Shown: positions 1-8,017, numbered from the stretch's first letter. The stretch is DNA of 64,000 nt from an uncultured Lachnospiraceae bacterium (GCA_910577645.1 CAJTOL010000014.1:1-64000), one strand, 5' to 3'. The notes: generated by a model not told the origin, from the letters alone. Numbers and translations: made by a program.

Positions 1-2
1 AA

Positions 3-797
3 ACAAAGCAGACAACATGGGAAGAATTAAGCATATCCAATGATTTCCTGTTTGGCAAGGTCATGCAGAATCCGGAATTGTGCAAAGAGTTATTGCAGAG
101 GATTCTTCCGGATTTGAATATTGAACGTATTGAGTATCCGGAGTTGCAAAAAAGTATCAACATGGACATGGATGCCCGCAGTGTGAGGCTGGATATGTAT
201 GTAAAAGATGAGAAAGAAGTTGTTTACGACATAGAAATGCAGGTAAGCCATACAAAGGAACTTCCTAAGAGAAGCCGGTATTACCAGAGTATGATAGACC
301 TGCAGCTTATTGATAAAGGGCAGCTTTATGATGAGTTAAAGCGAAGCTATGTTATATTTATCTGTCCATTCGATTTATATGGGAAAGGACGGCATATTTA
401 TACCTTTGAAAATATCTGTAAAGAAGACGGCAGCATTTCAATGGGTGATGAGGCGGTAAAGATATTTCTCAATGCAAAAGGAACTCTGGATGATGTGAGT
501 GATGAATTAAAGGCGTTCCTTGATTATGTGGCAGGGAAGAAGCCGAAGGATGCCTATGTGGAGAGGCTGGAAGAAGCAGTAAAAGAGGCCAAGAAGAATA
601 GAGAATGGAGGCATGAGTATATGACGTTGTTGATGAGAGATCAGGAGAATGTGAAAAAAGGAAGAGAATATGGTGAAGAACTGATGCTTGCTTTGATACA
701 AAAATTGGTGGCAGATAAACGGTTTACTGAAATAGAGAGAATGAAAGACGATAAAGATTATCGTCTGATACTATACAGAGAATATCATATTATTTGA
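3..797 (+). CDS. Rpn-family PD-(D/E)XK nuclease/putative transposase (5' end cut by window)
   Basis: Rpn proteins (PD-(D/E)XK superfamily) are DNA endonucleases linked to RecA-independent recombination. The frame is open from base 3, and the paralogue at 1275 shows that only about five N-terminal residues are missing, so the ATG at 63 is internal. The leader TKQTTWEELSISNDFLFGKV is typical of the family. The nuclease core is visible as RLDMYVKD followed by VYDIEMQ, the Asp and D-x-E-x-Q metal site. A basic stretch with KKNREWRHEYMTLLMRDQEN joins the core to a short C-terminal tail ending LYREYHII. The copy looks complete apart from the window edge. It is the only intact member of a three-copy cluster, and its tail differs from that of copy two. 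Function in this host is inferred from the family only. Confidence 0.85.
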   Translation, partial: TKQTTWEELSISNDFLFGKVMQNPELCKELLQRILPDLNIERIEYPELQKSINMDMDARSVRLDMYVKDEKEVVYDIEMQVSHTKELPKRSRYYQSMIDLQLIDKGQLYDELKRSYVIFICPFDLYGKGRHIYTFENICKEDGSISMGDEAVKIFLNAKGTLDDVSDELKAFLDYVAGKKPKDAYVERLEEAVKEAKKNREWRHEYMTLLMRDQENVKKGREYGEELMLALIQKLVADKRFTEIERMKDDKDYRLILYREYHII

Positions 798-863
798 GAA
801 CAGGAACATGATAGGGCAGAGTATTTCCGTGCTCTGCCTTGCTTGACAGAATCATATAGGGAT

Positions 864-895
864 ATTTTTCGCATTTAGGCATGTTATGGAGGGCC
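864..895 (+). repeat. Direct repeat, left copy (32 bp)
   Basis: This 32-base segment matches 1776-1807 at 30 of 32 positions; the differences are one T/C and one G/A. Both copies lie downstream of an Rpn reading frame and end in ATGTTATGGAG(G/A)GCC. They probably mark the ends of a duplicated unit in the Rpn cluster. Confidence 0.85.
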
Positions 896-948
896 ATATC
901 ATAAGTAAAGGCGAAGTTTTGAGGAAAGCCAGAAAGAGTTATATTTTT

Positions 949-980
949 AACCCCATGGGAGTGTGTGCTTCCATGGGGTT
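949..980. repeat. Hairpin AACCCCATGG / CCATGGGGTT
   Basis: A perfect 10-bp inverted repeat (949-958 and 971-980) with a 12-base loop. It has no T-run on either side, so a terminator role is not supported. It lies among Rpn remnants. Confidence 0.6.
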
Positions 981-1056
981 CGTATTATGGACTTATAGTT
1001 AAGATTCGCTCAAAGATGGTTCTAAAAATAAGACGGGCAGATTTGGAAAGTAAAGC

Positions 1057-1209
1057 ATGGTGGCAGAGGATGCGGAGGGGAAGTTATACTGTGGCTACCC
1101 GGAGGATGAACGCATACTCTTTTACAACAAAGAGCATGAAAAATACCAGGATACAGGTTTGGGGCTTATTGTAATTTACCGGAAGGCTGTGTATAATAGA
1201 AATAGATAG
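1057..1209 (+). CDS. Possible small protein or gene remnant (50 aa)
   Basis: An ATG at 1057, preceded by a GGAAAG stretch at about 1045-1050, opens a 50-codon frame rich in acidic and aromatic residues (for example YPEDERILFYNKEHEKYQD and GLGLIVIYRKAVYNRNR). The composition looks more protein-like than the overlapping frame in this region. I do not recognise it. It may be the C-terminal end of a deleted gene inside the Rpn debris, or a chance frame. Confidence 0.25.
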   Translation: MVAEDAEGKLYCGYPEDERILFYNKEHEKYQDTGLGLIVIYRKAVYNRNR

Positions 1210-1274
1210 CAGGGATTTTGGAACATGCAGGTTTTTCCGGCAGTGATTTGTTGAAAGAAAAGCAGGTGGATAAA

Positions 1275-1711
1275 ATGGGAAATATGGAAACAAAGCAGAC
1301 AACATGGGAAGAATTAAGCATATCCAATGATTTCCTGTTTGGAAAGGTCATGCAGGATGCAGAACTTTGTAAAGAATTGTTGCAGAGAATCCTTCCAGAT
1401 TTGGATATTGACTATGTAGAATATCCGGAACTGCAAAAGGCAATAAACCATCAGAAGCTGTATTTGCGAAGAAACTTGAATATGCCGTGGAAAAGGCGAA
1501 GAAGAATCGAGAATGGAGGCATGAGTATATGACGTTGTTAATGCGTGACAGAGAAAATCAGAAGATAGGCGAGATACGTGGTAAGATTTATGAGACTATT
1601 TCTATGGGAAGAGATTATAATATTCCAGAAAAAGAAATTTTAACAAGATTGCAGAGGAAATTTGATTTAACAGAAGAACAGGCAAGGACATATTTAAAAG
1701 AAGCAGAATAA
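1275..1711 (+). pseudogene. Rpn-family nuclease, copy 2, internal deletion and frameshift
   Basis: The start MGNMETKQTTWEELS and the next 50 or so residues closely match copy one. After EYPELQKAINHQ, near base 1445, the reading frame breaks. The protein resumes in another frame with PSEAVFAKKLEYAVEKAKKN, reaches the shared block REWRHEYMTLLMRD and ends at 1711. The deletion removes the whole Asp / D-x-E-x-Q nuclease core. The C-terminal tail (GRDYNIPEKEILTRLQRKFD and LTEEQARTYLKEAE) is unrelated to that of copy one. This is a pseudogene, although a GTG at 1487 could in principle still express the 74-residue C-terminal part. Confidence 0.85.
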
Positions 1712-1742
1712 TATGTCCTTGCGATTTAGGGTCAGGACATAT
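1711..1742 (+). terminator. Hairpin after Rpn copy 2
   Basis: ATATGTCCT (1711-1719) pairs perfectly with AGGACATAT (1734-1742), overlapping the last base of the stop codon. There is no clear T-run, so this is a weak terminator candidate. Confidence 0.35.
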
Positions 1743-1775
1743 CATTGTTCTGCCTACTTTAAATAATACTATGAG

Positions 1776-1807
1776 ATTTTTCGCACTTAGGCATGTTATG
1801 GAGAGCC
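1776..1807 (+). repeat. Direct repeat, right copy (32 bp)
   Basis: Second copy of the element at 864-895 (30 of 32 bases identical). It runs directly into the third Rpn fragment, which starts at 1808, so the repeat marks a rearrangement junction. Confidence 0.85.
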
Positions 1808-1912
1808 CCGGATTTGAACATTGAACGCATTGAATATCCAGAATTACAGAAAAGTATCAACATGGATATGGATGTAAAAGATGGGAAAGGACGGCATATT
1901 TATATCATTTAA
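1808..1912 (+). pseudogene. Rpn-family fragment, copy 3
   Basis: The frame PDLNIERIEYPELQKSINMD matches copy one almost exactly. It then skips to VKD and again to GKGRHIY before a stop at 1910-1912. Relative to copy one, two internal segments are missing, including the nuclease core, and the start is gone. It is a decayed remnant of about 35 codons without expected function. Confidence 0.8.
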
Positions 1913-1981
1913 AAGCAGCGAATCACAGGACAAAAAATCGGAAATCGGCTTTGACAAAGAAAGCTACTGAGGTGTAACAAT

Positions 1982-2428
1982 ATGAATATTAGAAAAGCCA
2001 ACATAAATGATTTATCAAGAGTGGCTGAAATATATGTGTTCAATAACAGGATATATTATTTCCCTATATTTAAAGACGAGGACTTTTCTTTTGGTAAGTT
2101 ACAAGTTGTTTCATTGGTAGATAATTATTTCAAAAAGAATGAAATACTAAAAAACATATATGTATTTGATAACGGATTAATAAAGGGTTTTATTCAAATG
2201 AATGAAACAGAGATTTGTAAATTGTATGTGGATACATGCTTTCAAAGTAAGGGAATTGGCAATGAACTAATTGAATATGCCATCAAAAAACTTCATGCAG
2301 ATAATTTATGGGCATTAGAAAAAAATGCCAGGGCAATTTCATTTTATCAAAGGCATGGTTTTCATTTGACAGGTCAAAAAAAGTTTGAAGAAGGTACAAC
2401 AGAATATCTTGTTAAATTAGAAAGATAA
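1982..2428 (+). CDS. GNAT-family N-acetyltransferase (148 aa)
   Basis: A single-domain GNAT enzyme expected to transfer an acetyl group from acetyl-CoA to an amine. The acetyl-CoA loop is visible as KLYVDTCFQSKGIGNELIEY, with the Q-x-x-G-x-G pattern at about residues 83-97. A late NARAISFYQRHGF motif (about residues 118-130) is typical of motif B. GAGGTG lies upstream of the ATG at 1982. The gene is far more A+T rich than those to its right and sits beside Rpn debris, so recent transfer is plausible. The substrate cannot be told from sequence; RimI-type protein acetylation and small-molecule acetylation are both possible. Confidence 0.85.
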   Translation: MNIRKANINDLSRVAEIYVFNNRIYYFPIFKDEDFSFGKLQVVSLVDNYFKKNEILKNIYVFDNGLIKGFIQMNETEICKLYVDTCFQSKGIGNELIEYAIKKLHADNLWALEKNARAISFYQRHGFHLTGQKKFEEGTTEYLVKLER

Positions 2429-2478
2429 GAAGCTTTATTCGGAGTATCATATCATTTAAGGGAATGTGACACAATAAG

Positions 2479-2531
2479 AGACGGTCTTCTATTAGCGAGA
2501 GCTGACGGACAGCGCTAATAGAAGACCGTCT
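2479..2531. terminator. Strong bidirectional terminator, 19-bp stem
   Basis: Positions 2479-2497 pair perfectly with 2513-2531. GGTTTTTAT follows on the plus strand. It lies between the rightward acetyltransferase and the leftward MBL gene and can serve both. Confidence 0.85.
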
Positions 2532-2558
2532 GGTTTTTATGACTCTTTCCAGCCGTTT

Positions 2559-3395
2559 CTATGTTTTCTCCCAAATGAGCCCATCATAGGCTACCTCAAT
2601 TCCATATTGTGCTCCTGCCTGGCTAAGCCCCTGGTGAAGCAGCCCTGCGTTATGAGAAAAATGGGTGGCCAGTACCCGGGTGGTTTCTTTCAAACATCCC
2701 CGCTTTTCCAGCTCATCCAAAAACTGCCGGTTCTCAAAAAATCCCATATGAGCGCCCACAGGAGACCTGGCAGGCCCAAAGGTACAGTCCAGACTTATTA
2801 GGTCAAACCGGTACTCTTTCAGCCTGTCATAGGTTTCCTGAGGCAGCAGCCCTGTGTCATTTCCATAAAGGATGCTGCTTTCTCCGTCCTGAATCACATA
2901 AATCAGGCACTCCTCCTGCCCGTCATGGCAGGAAGGAATGGCAGTAAACCGGATCTCCCCCACCTTCCAGGTGTCAAAAGGGTGGATCGGATAAAACCGG
3001 ATGGACGGATTTTCTTCCTGCCCAAATTCCAGCTTCAGCCCTTCTTTTCCCAGCCGGCACACCTTTTCATTGCCATAGACTGCCAAAGGCTTTTCTTCTG
3101 CAATGCGACAGTAATCTGCCGTACTTCTTCGAGTCAATTCGGCACTGTCAAAATGATCGGTGTGAGAATGGGTCACCACCACTGCTTTCACCCTGGACAG
3201 ATCCAGGTTATACCGCAGCTTGTGATAATACAAATCCGGAGTCAAATCTATGAGAATTTCATTATTGATAATGGCTCCCGCCCGGGTACGGACCTCCCTT
3301 CCGGAAAGCTTTGCCGCTTTTTTGCACAGGAGACACTGGCAGAATACTCCCGGGATCCCTTCTGCCGCTCCGGTTCCCAAATACTGTATTTTCAT
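2559..3395 (-). CDS. PhnP-like MBL-fold metallo-hydrolase (278 aa)
   Basis: A metallo-beta-lactamase-fold hydrolase of the PhnP / cyclic-phosphodiesterase type. It opens with YLGTGAAEGIP, followed by a Cys-rich loop FCQCLLCK (residues 18-25) like the PhnP zinc loop. The metal site THSHTDH is at residues 75-81 (H76, H78, D80, H81), with later metal ligands in SCHDG, GNDTG and ATHFSHN. AAGGGGAT precedes the ATG. It is the last gene of the ABC transporter/phosphodiesterase operon, 12 bases after its neighbour. PhnP opens cyclic ribose phosphates; here it probably acts on a phosphodiester produced or imported by the operon, which is inference. Confidence 0.8.
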   Translation of the reverse strand: MKIQYLGTGAAEGIPGVFCQCLLCKKAAKLSGREVRTRAGAIINNEILIDLTPDLYYHKLRYNLDLSRVKAVVVTHSHTDHFDSAELTRRSTADYCRIAEEKPLAVYGNEKVCRLGKEGLKLEFGQEENPSIRFYPIHPFDTWKVGEIRFTAIPSCHDGQEECLIYVIQDGESSILYGNDTGLLPQETYDRLKEYRFDLISLDCTFGPARSPVGAHMGFFENRQFLDELEKRGCLKETTRVLATHFSHNAGLLHQGLSQAGAQYGIEVAYDGLIWEKT

Positions 3396-3407
3396 AGACG
3401 GATCCCC

Positions 3408-4715
3408 TTACGCCTTCCAAACCTGGCTGACTGCCTTTCCGTCCATATTTTCATCTCCCTTTATGTCCATCCAGGACAACAGGGTGGGAAGAATATCAAT
3501 AATCCCCATCTGCTCAATCCGCACAGGCGCTACATCCTGCCCGTAGCAAAAGAACATAGTTCGATAGCCGTCTGTATCCGGCAGATAGCCGTGAAGGCCT
3601 TTGTAGTGGCTTTCTACCGTACGGAAAGGTTCCTCCAGAGCTTTGGCTTCATAGCCGGACTCAAAGGAATAGCCGTCAGCTGCTTCTAACACCAGGGCCG
3701 CCCTGCTGTCGCACCCCAGAGGCCTGAACTCTTCCGGCCTCATTACCTTTAATACGCCGGGAACCTCCTTAAACCGTTCTGCCGCCTTGTCAATATCCTC
3801 CTGAGTAATATCTGCGCCCTCTCTCACGTACAGGTAAGCCATACCGTCGCAGCTGTCCATATAGATTCCGTACTCAGAAAGCTGCCCTTCCTTAAATGTA
3901 AGATATCCCATGTCCTCCAGAATCAGGTTGCCGTAAATAGCCCATTTTACATCCTTCTGACCGTGATCGCCGGTAACCATCAGGGTCACGTTTTCCCCCT
4001 CCCGGCTGTTGCAGTAGTCCATAAGACGGCCCACAAATTTATCATATGCCCGCAGATACCGCTTAATCTCCGGCCCCTGAACCCCCACCGTATGCTTGGC
4101 GTCATCCATACCGTAAATGTGAAGCATGGCAATGTCAAAATCTTTTTTGCGGATAGCATCCTCAAAGCATTTGATCATCGCCTGGTCAAGCTGAGGCTGT
4201 TTCCCAAAAAACCAGGATTTAGGCAGATTCCGTTTCGACAGCAGGGTCTCAATGGCAAACTTTGGGGTTCCATATTTTCTCAAAATGTCCAGCTGAGCAA
4301 AAAAGGTGCTCATGTTCCAGACTTTCGGCTTGGCCGGGGACATCTCCGGCATGGAATAGGTCATTCTGGCCCCGGCGCTTACAGGCCAGGACATGGACAA
4401 TACTCTTTTATTATTTTCATTTGCATAGTCCCAGATAGCCTTGCGCTTTAAGGCAGATGCAAAGGAATTCCATTTTGGAAGCTTCTCAAAGGGAAGGAGC
4501 ATATAATTGTTAACCACCCCATGAGAATCCGGAACGCAGCCGGTGGCAATACTGGCATGGCTGGGGAAAGTCAGGGAAGGATACACGGAATTTACCCTGG
4601 AACACCAGGCCCCTTCTTCCATAATCCCGGAAAAATGGGGGAGCATTTTTACATATTCCAGATCCGTATCTCCCAGAGCATCCAGAGAAATTAAAATCAC
4701 CTTTTTCCGTTTCAT
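3408..4715 (-). CDS. Alkaline-phosphatase-superfamily phosphodiesterase (ENPP/nucleotide pyrophosphatase type, 435 aa)
   Basis: A type I phosphodiesterase/nucleotide-pyrophosphatase domain fills the protein. SLDALGD carries the first metal Asp (D12). The nucleophile motif SVYPSLTFPSH places Thr49 as the likely attacking residue. GMDDAKHTVG and TGDHGQKD supply the remaining metal Asp and His residues, and ESHYKGLHGY a late His. No signal peptide is seen, so the enzyme is probably cytoplasmic and acts after import. AGGAGG precedes the ATG, and the gene sits 14 bases after an ABC permease. It would cleave a phosphodiester or phosphoanhydride bond in the imported compound; the substrate is unknown. 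Confidence 0.85.
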   Translation of the reverse strand: MKRKKVILISLDALGDTDLEYVKMLPHFSGIMEEGAWCSRVNSVYPSLTFPSHASIATGCVPDSHGVVNNYMLLPFEKLPKWNSFASALKRKAIWDYANENNKRVLSMSWPVSAGARMTYSMPEMSPAKPKVWNMSTFFAQLDILRKYGTPKFAIETLLSKRNLPKSWFFGKQPQLDQAMIKCFEDAIRKKDFDIAMLHIYGMDDAKHTVGVQGPEIKRYLRAYDKFVGRLMDYCNSREGENVTLMVTGDHGQKDVKWAIYGNLILEDMGYLTFKEGQLSEYGIYMDSCDGMAYLYVREGADITQEDIDKAAERFKEVPGVLKVMRPEEFRPLGCDSRAALVLEAADGYSFESGYEAKALEEPFRTVESHYKGLHGYLPDTDGYRTMFFCYGQDVAPVRIEQMGIIDILPTLLSWMDIKGDENMDGKAVSQVWKA

Positions 4716-4729
4716 CCGTTACCTTCCTC

Positions 4730-5563
4730 CTATCCTTTTACGGCGCCGGAAGTCAGGCCGCCGATAATCTGTTTCTGCATACACACATAAAATACCATAA
4801 TAGGAAGCATGGAAATCAGGAATGATGCAAAAATCAGGCCAAAATCTGTCTGGTAAGCAGTCTTAAAGTTATATACATACAAAATCAGAGTCCAGAACTT
4901 TGAGGATTTATTCAGCACCAGCAAAGGAAGCTGGAAATCATTCCATACCCACAGAGCGTTCTGGATTGCCACTGTGGCCAGGATAGGCTTCATAAGGGGC
5001 AGAATCACCTGCCAGTAAGTGCGGAAAAATCCGGCGCCGTCGATATAGGATGCCTCTTCCATATCCGGCGGAATAGACTGAAGATATCCGGCGCACAGGA
5101 ACACGCCTTCACAGGTAGAACCGGCGATGTACAAAATAATAATGCCTGCTACATTCATCATACCCAGTTTGCTGGCAATCATAATCAGCGGAATCATTTT
5201 TGCCTGAAACGGTACAAAAAGGCCGATAATTAAAAAGTAATAAAAGTACCGCATAAACCGGTTCCCGGCCATTGTTCTGGATACTCCGTAAGCGGTAACA
5301 GGCAGCAGCAGGGTACTGATAATCAGAAATGCGCCTGCGATTACAATAGAGTTCATAAACGCATATTTTAAATCCGGCTTTGCCAGCAGTTCTTTAAAAT
5401 TATCCAGGTAAAGCGGAATCGGAAGGGAAAACCAGTTGTCTGCAATCTGCAGATTAGACTTAAATGCTGTAATAACCACCAGGAACATAGGAAGCAGAAT
5501 CAGGACCACTCCTGTTACCAGAATCACATATTGGACGGTTTTCAATAATTTTCTGTTATTCAT
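4730..5563 (-). CDS. Carbohydrate ABC transporter permease, MalG type (277 aa)
   Basis: An inner-membrane subunit of a CUT1 sugar importer with about six hydrophobic segments. The EAA loop is visible as EEASYIDGAGFFRTYWQVIL (residues about 169-190), which docks the ATPase. The C-terminus TSGAVKG is typical of MalG-like subunits. It is 12 bases downstream of its partner permease. No ATPase is encoded in this operon, so a shared MsmK-type ATPase elsewhere is likely. Confidence 0.9.
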   Translation of the reverse strand: MNNRKLLKTVQYVILVTGVVLILLPMFLVVITAFKSNLQIADNWFSLPIPLYLDNFKELLAKPDLKYAFMNSIVIAGAFLIISTLLLPVTAYGVSRTMAGNRFMRYFYYFLIIGLFVPFQAKMIPLIMIASKLGMMNVAGIIILYIAGSTCEGVFLCAGYLQSIPPDMEEASYIDGAGFFRTYWQVILPLMKPILATVAIQNALWVWNDFQLPLLVLNKSSKFWTLILYVYNFKTAYQTDFGLIFASFLISMLPIMVFYVCMQKQIIGGLTSGAVKG

Positions 5564-5575
5564 CCCTTCACCCCC

Positions 5576-6469
5576 TTAGTAAATACGCTTTTTATTGGAC
5601 CAGACAATCTGGATGAAAGATACAATGCATACCAGGATTGCCAGAATCAGGGCTTCTGCCATGGCAACGCTCAAACGGCGCTCTACAAAGCCGTGGTTAT
5701 AAATCAGCATGGCCATACTCTCGGTAGCTCCTGCCGGGCCGCCCTGGGTCATGGACATAATAAGGTCAAATACCATTAATCCCTGTTTTAGCGTAAGGAC
5801 AAATACCATCGTTAAGGTAGGTACTAAGAACGGCAGGGTAATAAACCGGAATTTCTGCCAGCTTGTAGCTCCGTCCAGGGAAGCCGACTCCATCAATTCC
5901 TCAGGAACCGTCTGAAGACCTGCCAAAAACAGTACGGTAGGGATTGCAAGCCCCTGCCATATGGCTACAAATAAAATGGCATACATGGCTGTGTTGGGCC
6001 GGGACAAAAGGCTGATCTGCCAGCTTTCAATCCCCAATGTTGCGCCAAGCTGAGGGATTCCCTTGGTAATAATGCTGTTAAATACCAAACCCATGGTCAA
6101 AAGCGGAAGCACCGCCGGAAAGAAAAACATGGATCTGAAAAATGTTTTTCCTTTAATCTTGCTGTTTAAAATAATAGCCAGAAGCAAGCTTAAGGACACA
6201 ATGCAGATAACCAGAAGGGCGCTGTATTTAAAGTTGAAGATTACGGTTTTAATAAATCGGGAATTGCTGAATACCGTCTTATAATTGTTAAGGCCTACAA
6301 AATAGATCTCTTTGCTGATACCATTATAGTCGGTAAAGCTGTAAACAATCCCGCCGATAATAGGCGCAATAAAGAACATCACATATAAAATTGTCTGCGG
6401 AATGGCAAACAGCGTAAAAATAATAGACTGTTTCCGGTAAAAGGTCATGCGTTTTCTCGGCTGGTTCAC
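5576..6469 (-). CDS. Carbohydrate ABC transporter permease, MalF type (297 aa)
   Basis: First permease of the CUT1 importer. I place the start at the GTG at 6469 (VNQPRKRMTFYRKQ), because AGGAGG lies about eight bases upstream, rather than at an ATG 22 codons earlier. Six transmembrane segments are visible. The EAA loop reads MESASLDGATSWQKFRFITL at about residues 192-212. It pairs with the MalG-type gene that follows and with the lipoprotein encoded upstream. The gap to the binding-protein gene holds a hairpin. Confidence 0.9.
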   Translation of the reverse strand: MNQPRKRMTFYRKQSIIFTLFAIPQTILYVMFFIAPIIGGIVYSFTDYNGISKEIYFVGLNNYKTVFSNSRFIKTVIFNFKYSALLVICIVSLSLLLAIILNSKIKGKTFFRSMFFFPAVLPLLTMGLVFNSIITKGIPQLGATLGIESWQISLLSRPNTAMYAILFVAIWQGLAIPTVLFLAGLQTVPEELMESASLDGATSWQKFRFITLPFLVPTLTMVFVLTLKQGLMVFDLIMSMTQGGPAGATESMAMLIYNHGFVERRLSVAMAEALILAILVCIVSFIQIVWSNKKRIY

Positions 6470-6509
6470 CTCAGTACCTCCTTTTTGGGACAGGCAAGAT
6501 GTAAAAAGA

Positions 6510-6543
6510 GGAAGGCAGGAAATGTTCCGGGTCACTGCCTTCC
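6510..6543 (-). terminator. Hairpin between binding-protein and permease genes
   Basis: A 9-bp stem, GGAAGGCAG (6510-6518) with CTGCCTTCC (6535-6543). On the minus strand it is followed by TCTTTTTAC, so it can act as a partial terminator that lowers permease expression relative to the binding protein. Confidence 0.6.
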
Positions 6544-6640
6544 CTGTTTTAGGACTGTCTGTTTCTCTAAAGCCCCGCCATCTGCCCCTTTTGCTGATTG
6601 CAGGTTTACTCTAAAAGTCTGCTGCCGGGAGCATGCAGGT

Positions 6641-7963
6641 TTACTCTAAGTTTGCAAAATATTCTACACAGATTGCATCGGTATCTTTAATGAAAGTATC
6701 AATGTCCCCTGACAGAATTAACTGCTGTAAGGGAGCCTCCCAGCTCTTTCTAAAGCCTGCAGGCCAATATACAGACGGGGTAAAGAATGCATCGCCGGAA
6801 TTCAGCTTGTCTGCCATAGCCTGAAGCTGAGGACGGTTATATTTTACAGTCTCGATAACCGGCGGGTTCTGCTCATTGTCCGCATAGAATTGAGCGGTCT
6901 CTGCAGATGCCATGTATTCTAAGAACTTTAATGCTGCTTCCTTGTTCTCACAAGCCTCGGTAATGGAAAGGGCGGTATCAATGCTGGCTGCTACCTTTGC
7001 GTCTCCGCCGGTAGGGTTGGGAACTGCAATCATCTCAATATCCAGCTCCGGATTTAAGTTTAAGATAGTCTGGATGCCCCAGCTTCCGTAGAAGATCATA
7101 GCGGCCTTTTCGGTTGCCATATCATTAAATGCATCCTCGTAGCCTGCGCCCAGAGTGTCTACCTGGCCGTACTTTCTTACCTGAAGCATAGCCTCTGCCA
7201 ACTGGCGAACCTCTGCCTCGGTGGACCAATCCGACTCGCCCTTCCCGACCTTGGTAATCTGAGAGGTAATGTCATTGTTGATAACGCCGATTAAGCGCTC
7301 TGCCATCTGGCCCAGCTGTTCAGTGGACTTATCATAAAATGCGAAGGGCTGGATGCCATTTGCCTTTAACGTCTCAGCAGCAGCAATCAGCTCGTCCCAG
7401 GTCTGGGGCTTCTCAATCCCGTTCTCTTTTAACAGGCGGTTATTTACGATAATACCGTAAGCGCTCATGGTCATGGACAGGGAGTAATCCTTACCATCAT
7501 ACTGGGCAATCTCTCTGGTTCCCGGAGCCACTACATCTAAAAATGCCTGATCGGAAATGTCCATCAAAGCGCCGTCTCTCATCAGATCGCGGTAGAACTT
7601 CTCAGCCGGCCAGATGGTAACAATGTCGGGATAATCGTTGGAAGCGATTCTGGTTACCAGCGCGGTCTCCGGATCCGGAACGCTAGTCAGTTCAATCTTA
7701 ATGCCAGGGTTCTTGGACTCAAAGTCTGCAATCATCTCTTTAAAGATGTCCACTACGTTGGTTTTCTGTAAATACAGCTCCAGAACTACCTCTTCACCGG
7801 AAGCTTCCTCAACAGCAGGAGCCTCTGTGCCAGCCGCAGGGGCTTCTGTGCCGCCCGCTGCAGGAGCCGTTGTGGTCGCCGCAGTCTCACCGCCGCCGCA
7901 TCCGGCTAACAGGGAACAGGCCATAAGTGCTGCTGTTGCAAGGGATAATACTCGTTTCTTCAT
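6641..7963 (-). CDS. Extracellular solute-binding lipoprotein of CUT1 ABC transporter (440 aa)
   Basis: A family 1 solute-binding protein anchored to the outer face of the membrane. The signal peptide ends in the lipobox SLLAGC with lipidated Cys22, followed by a Gly/Thr/Ala/Glu-rich linker. The mature part has the typical alternation of MalE-like binding proteins (DFESKNPGIKIELTSVPD; GIEKPQTWDELIAAAETLK; KAAMIFYGSWG). AGGAAGG lies before the ATG. It is the first gene of the leftward operon whose promoter spacer is filled by a palindrome. A 15-bp duplicate of the end of the gene follows it (6600-6614). The ligand is likely a glycan or glycosylated phosphodiester, which is inferred from the neighbours. 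Confidence 0.9.
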   Translation of the reverse strand: MKKRVLSLATAALMACSLLAGCGGGETAATTTAPAAGGTEAPAAGTEAPAVEEASGEEVVLELYLQKTNVVDIFKEMIADFESKNPGIKIELTSVPDPETALVTRIASNDYPDIVTIWPAEKFYRDLMRDGALMDISDQAFLDVVAPGTREIAQYDGKDYSLSMTMSAYGIIVNNRLLKENGIEKPQTWDELIAAAETLKANGIQPFAFYDKSTEQLGQMAERLIGVINNDITSQITKVGKGESDWSTEAEVRQLAEAMLQVRKYGQVDTLGAGYEDAFNDMATEKAAMIFYGSWGIQTILNLNPELDIEMIAVPNPTGGDAKVAASIDTALSITEACENKEAALKFLEYMASAETAQFYADNEQNPPVIETVKYNRPQLQAMADKLNSGDAFFTPSVYWPAGFRKSWEAPLQQLILSGDIDTFIKDTDAICVEYFANLE

Positions 7964-8017
7964 AACTCTCTTTCCTTCCTCTCTTTGTTTTTGTGAATCC
8001 AGATTGTTTATGGTTTT

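Larger units (their letters stand above)
798..1274. other. Gene-poor stretch between Rpn copies
   Basis: This 477-base gap holds a weak 7-bp hairpin (815-821 with 832-838), the first copy of a 32-bp direct repeat (864-895), a 10-bp hairpin (949-958 with 971-980) and a possible 50-codon reading frame (1057-1209). No other protein-like frame could be supported. It looks like debris between duplicated Rpn units. Confidence 0.6.

Noticed and set aside
1275..1532. Copy 2 of Rpn as an intact short gene
   Set aside because: The frame after about residue 57 no longer matches copy one, and the matching sequence continues in another frame, which shows a frameshift/deletion instead of a natural short protein.
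2925..3689. 254-codon open frame on the plus strand
   Set aside because: It lies opposite the MBL and phosphodiesterase genes, whose minus-strand proteins carry full catalytic motifs. Its own translation shows no domain and is rich in Arg, Cys, Pro and His, as expected for an antisense shadow.
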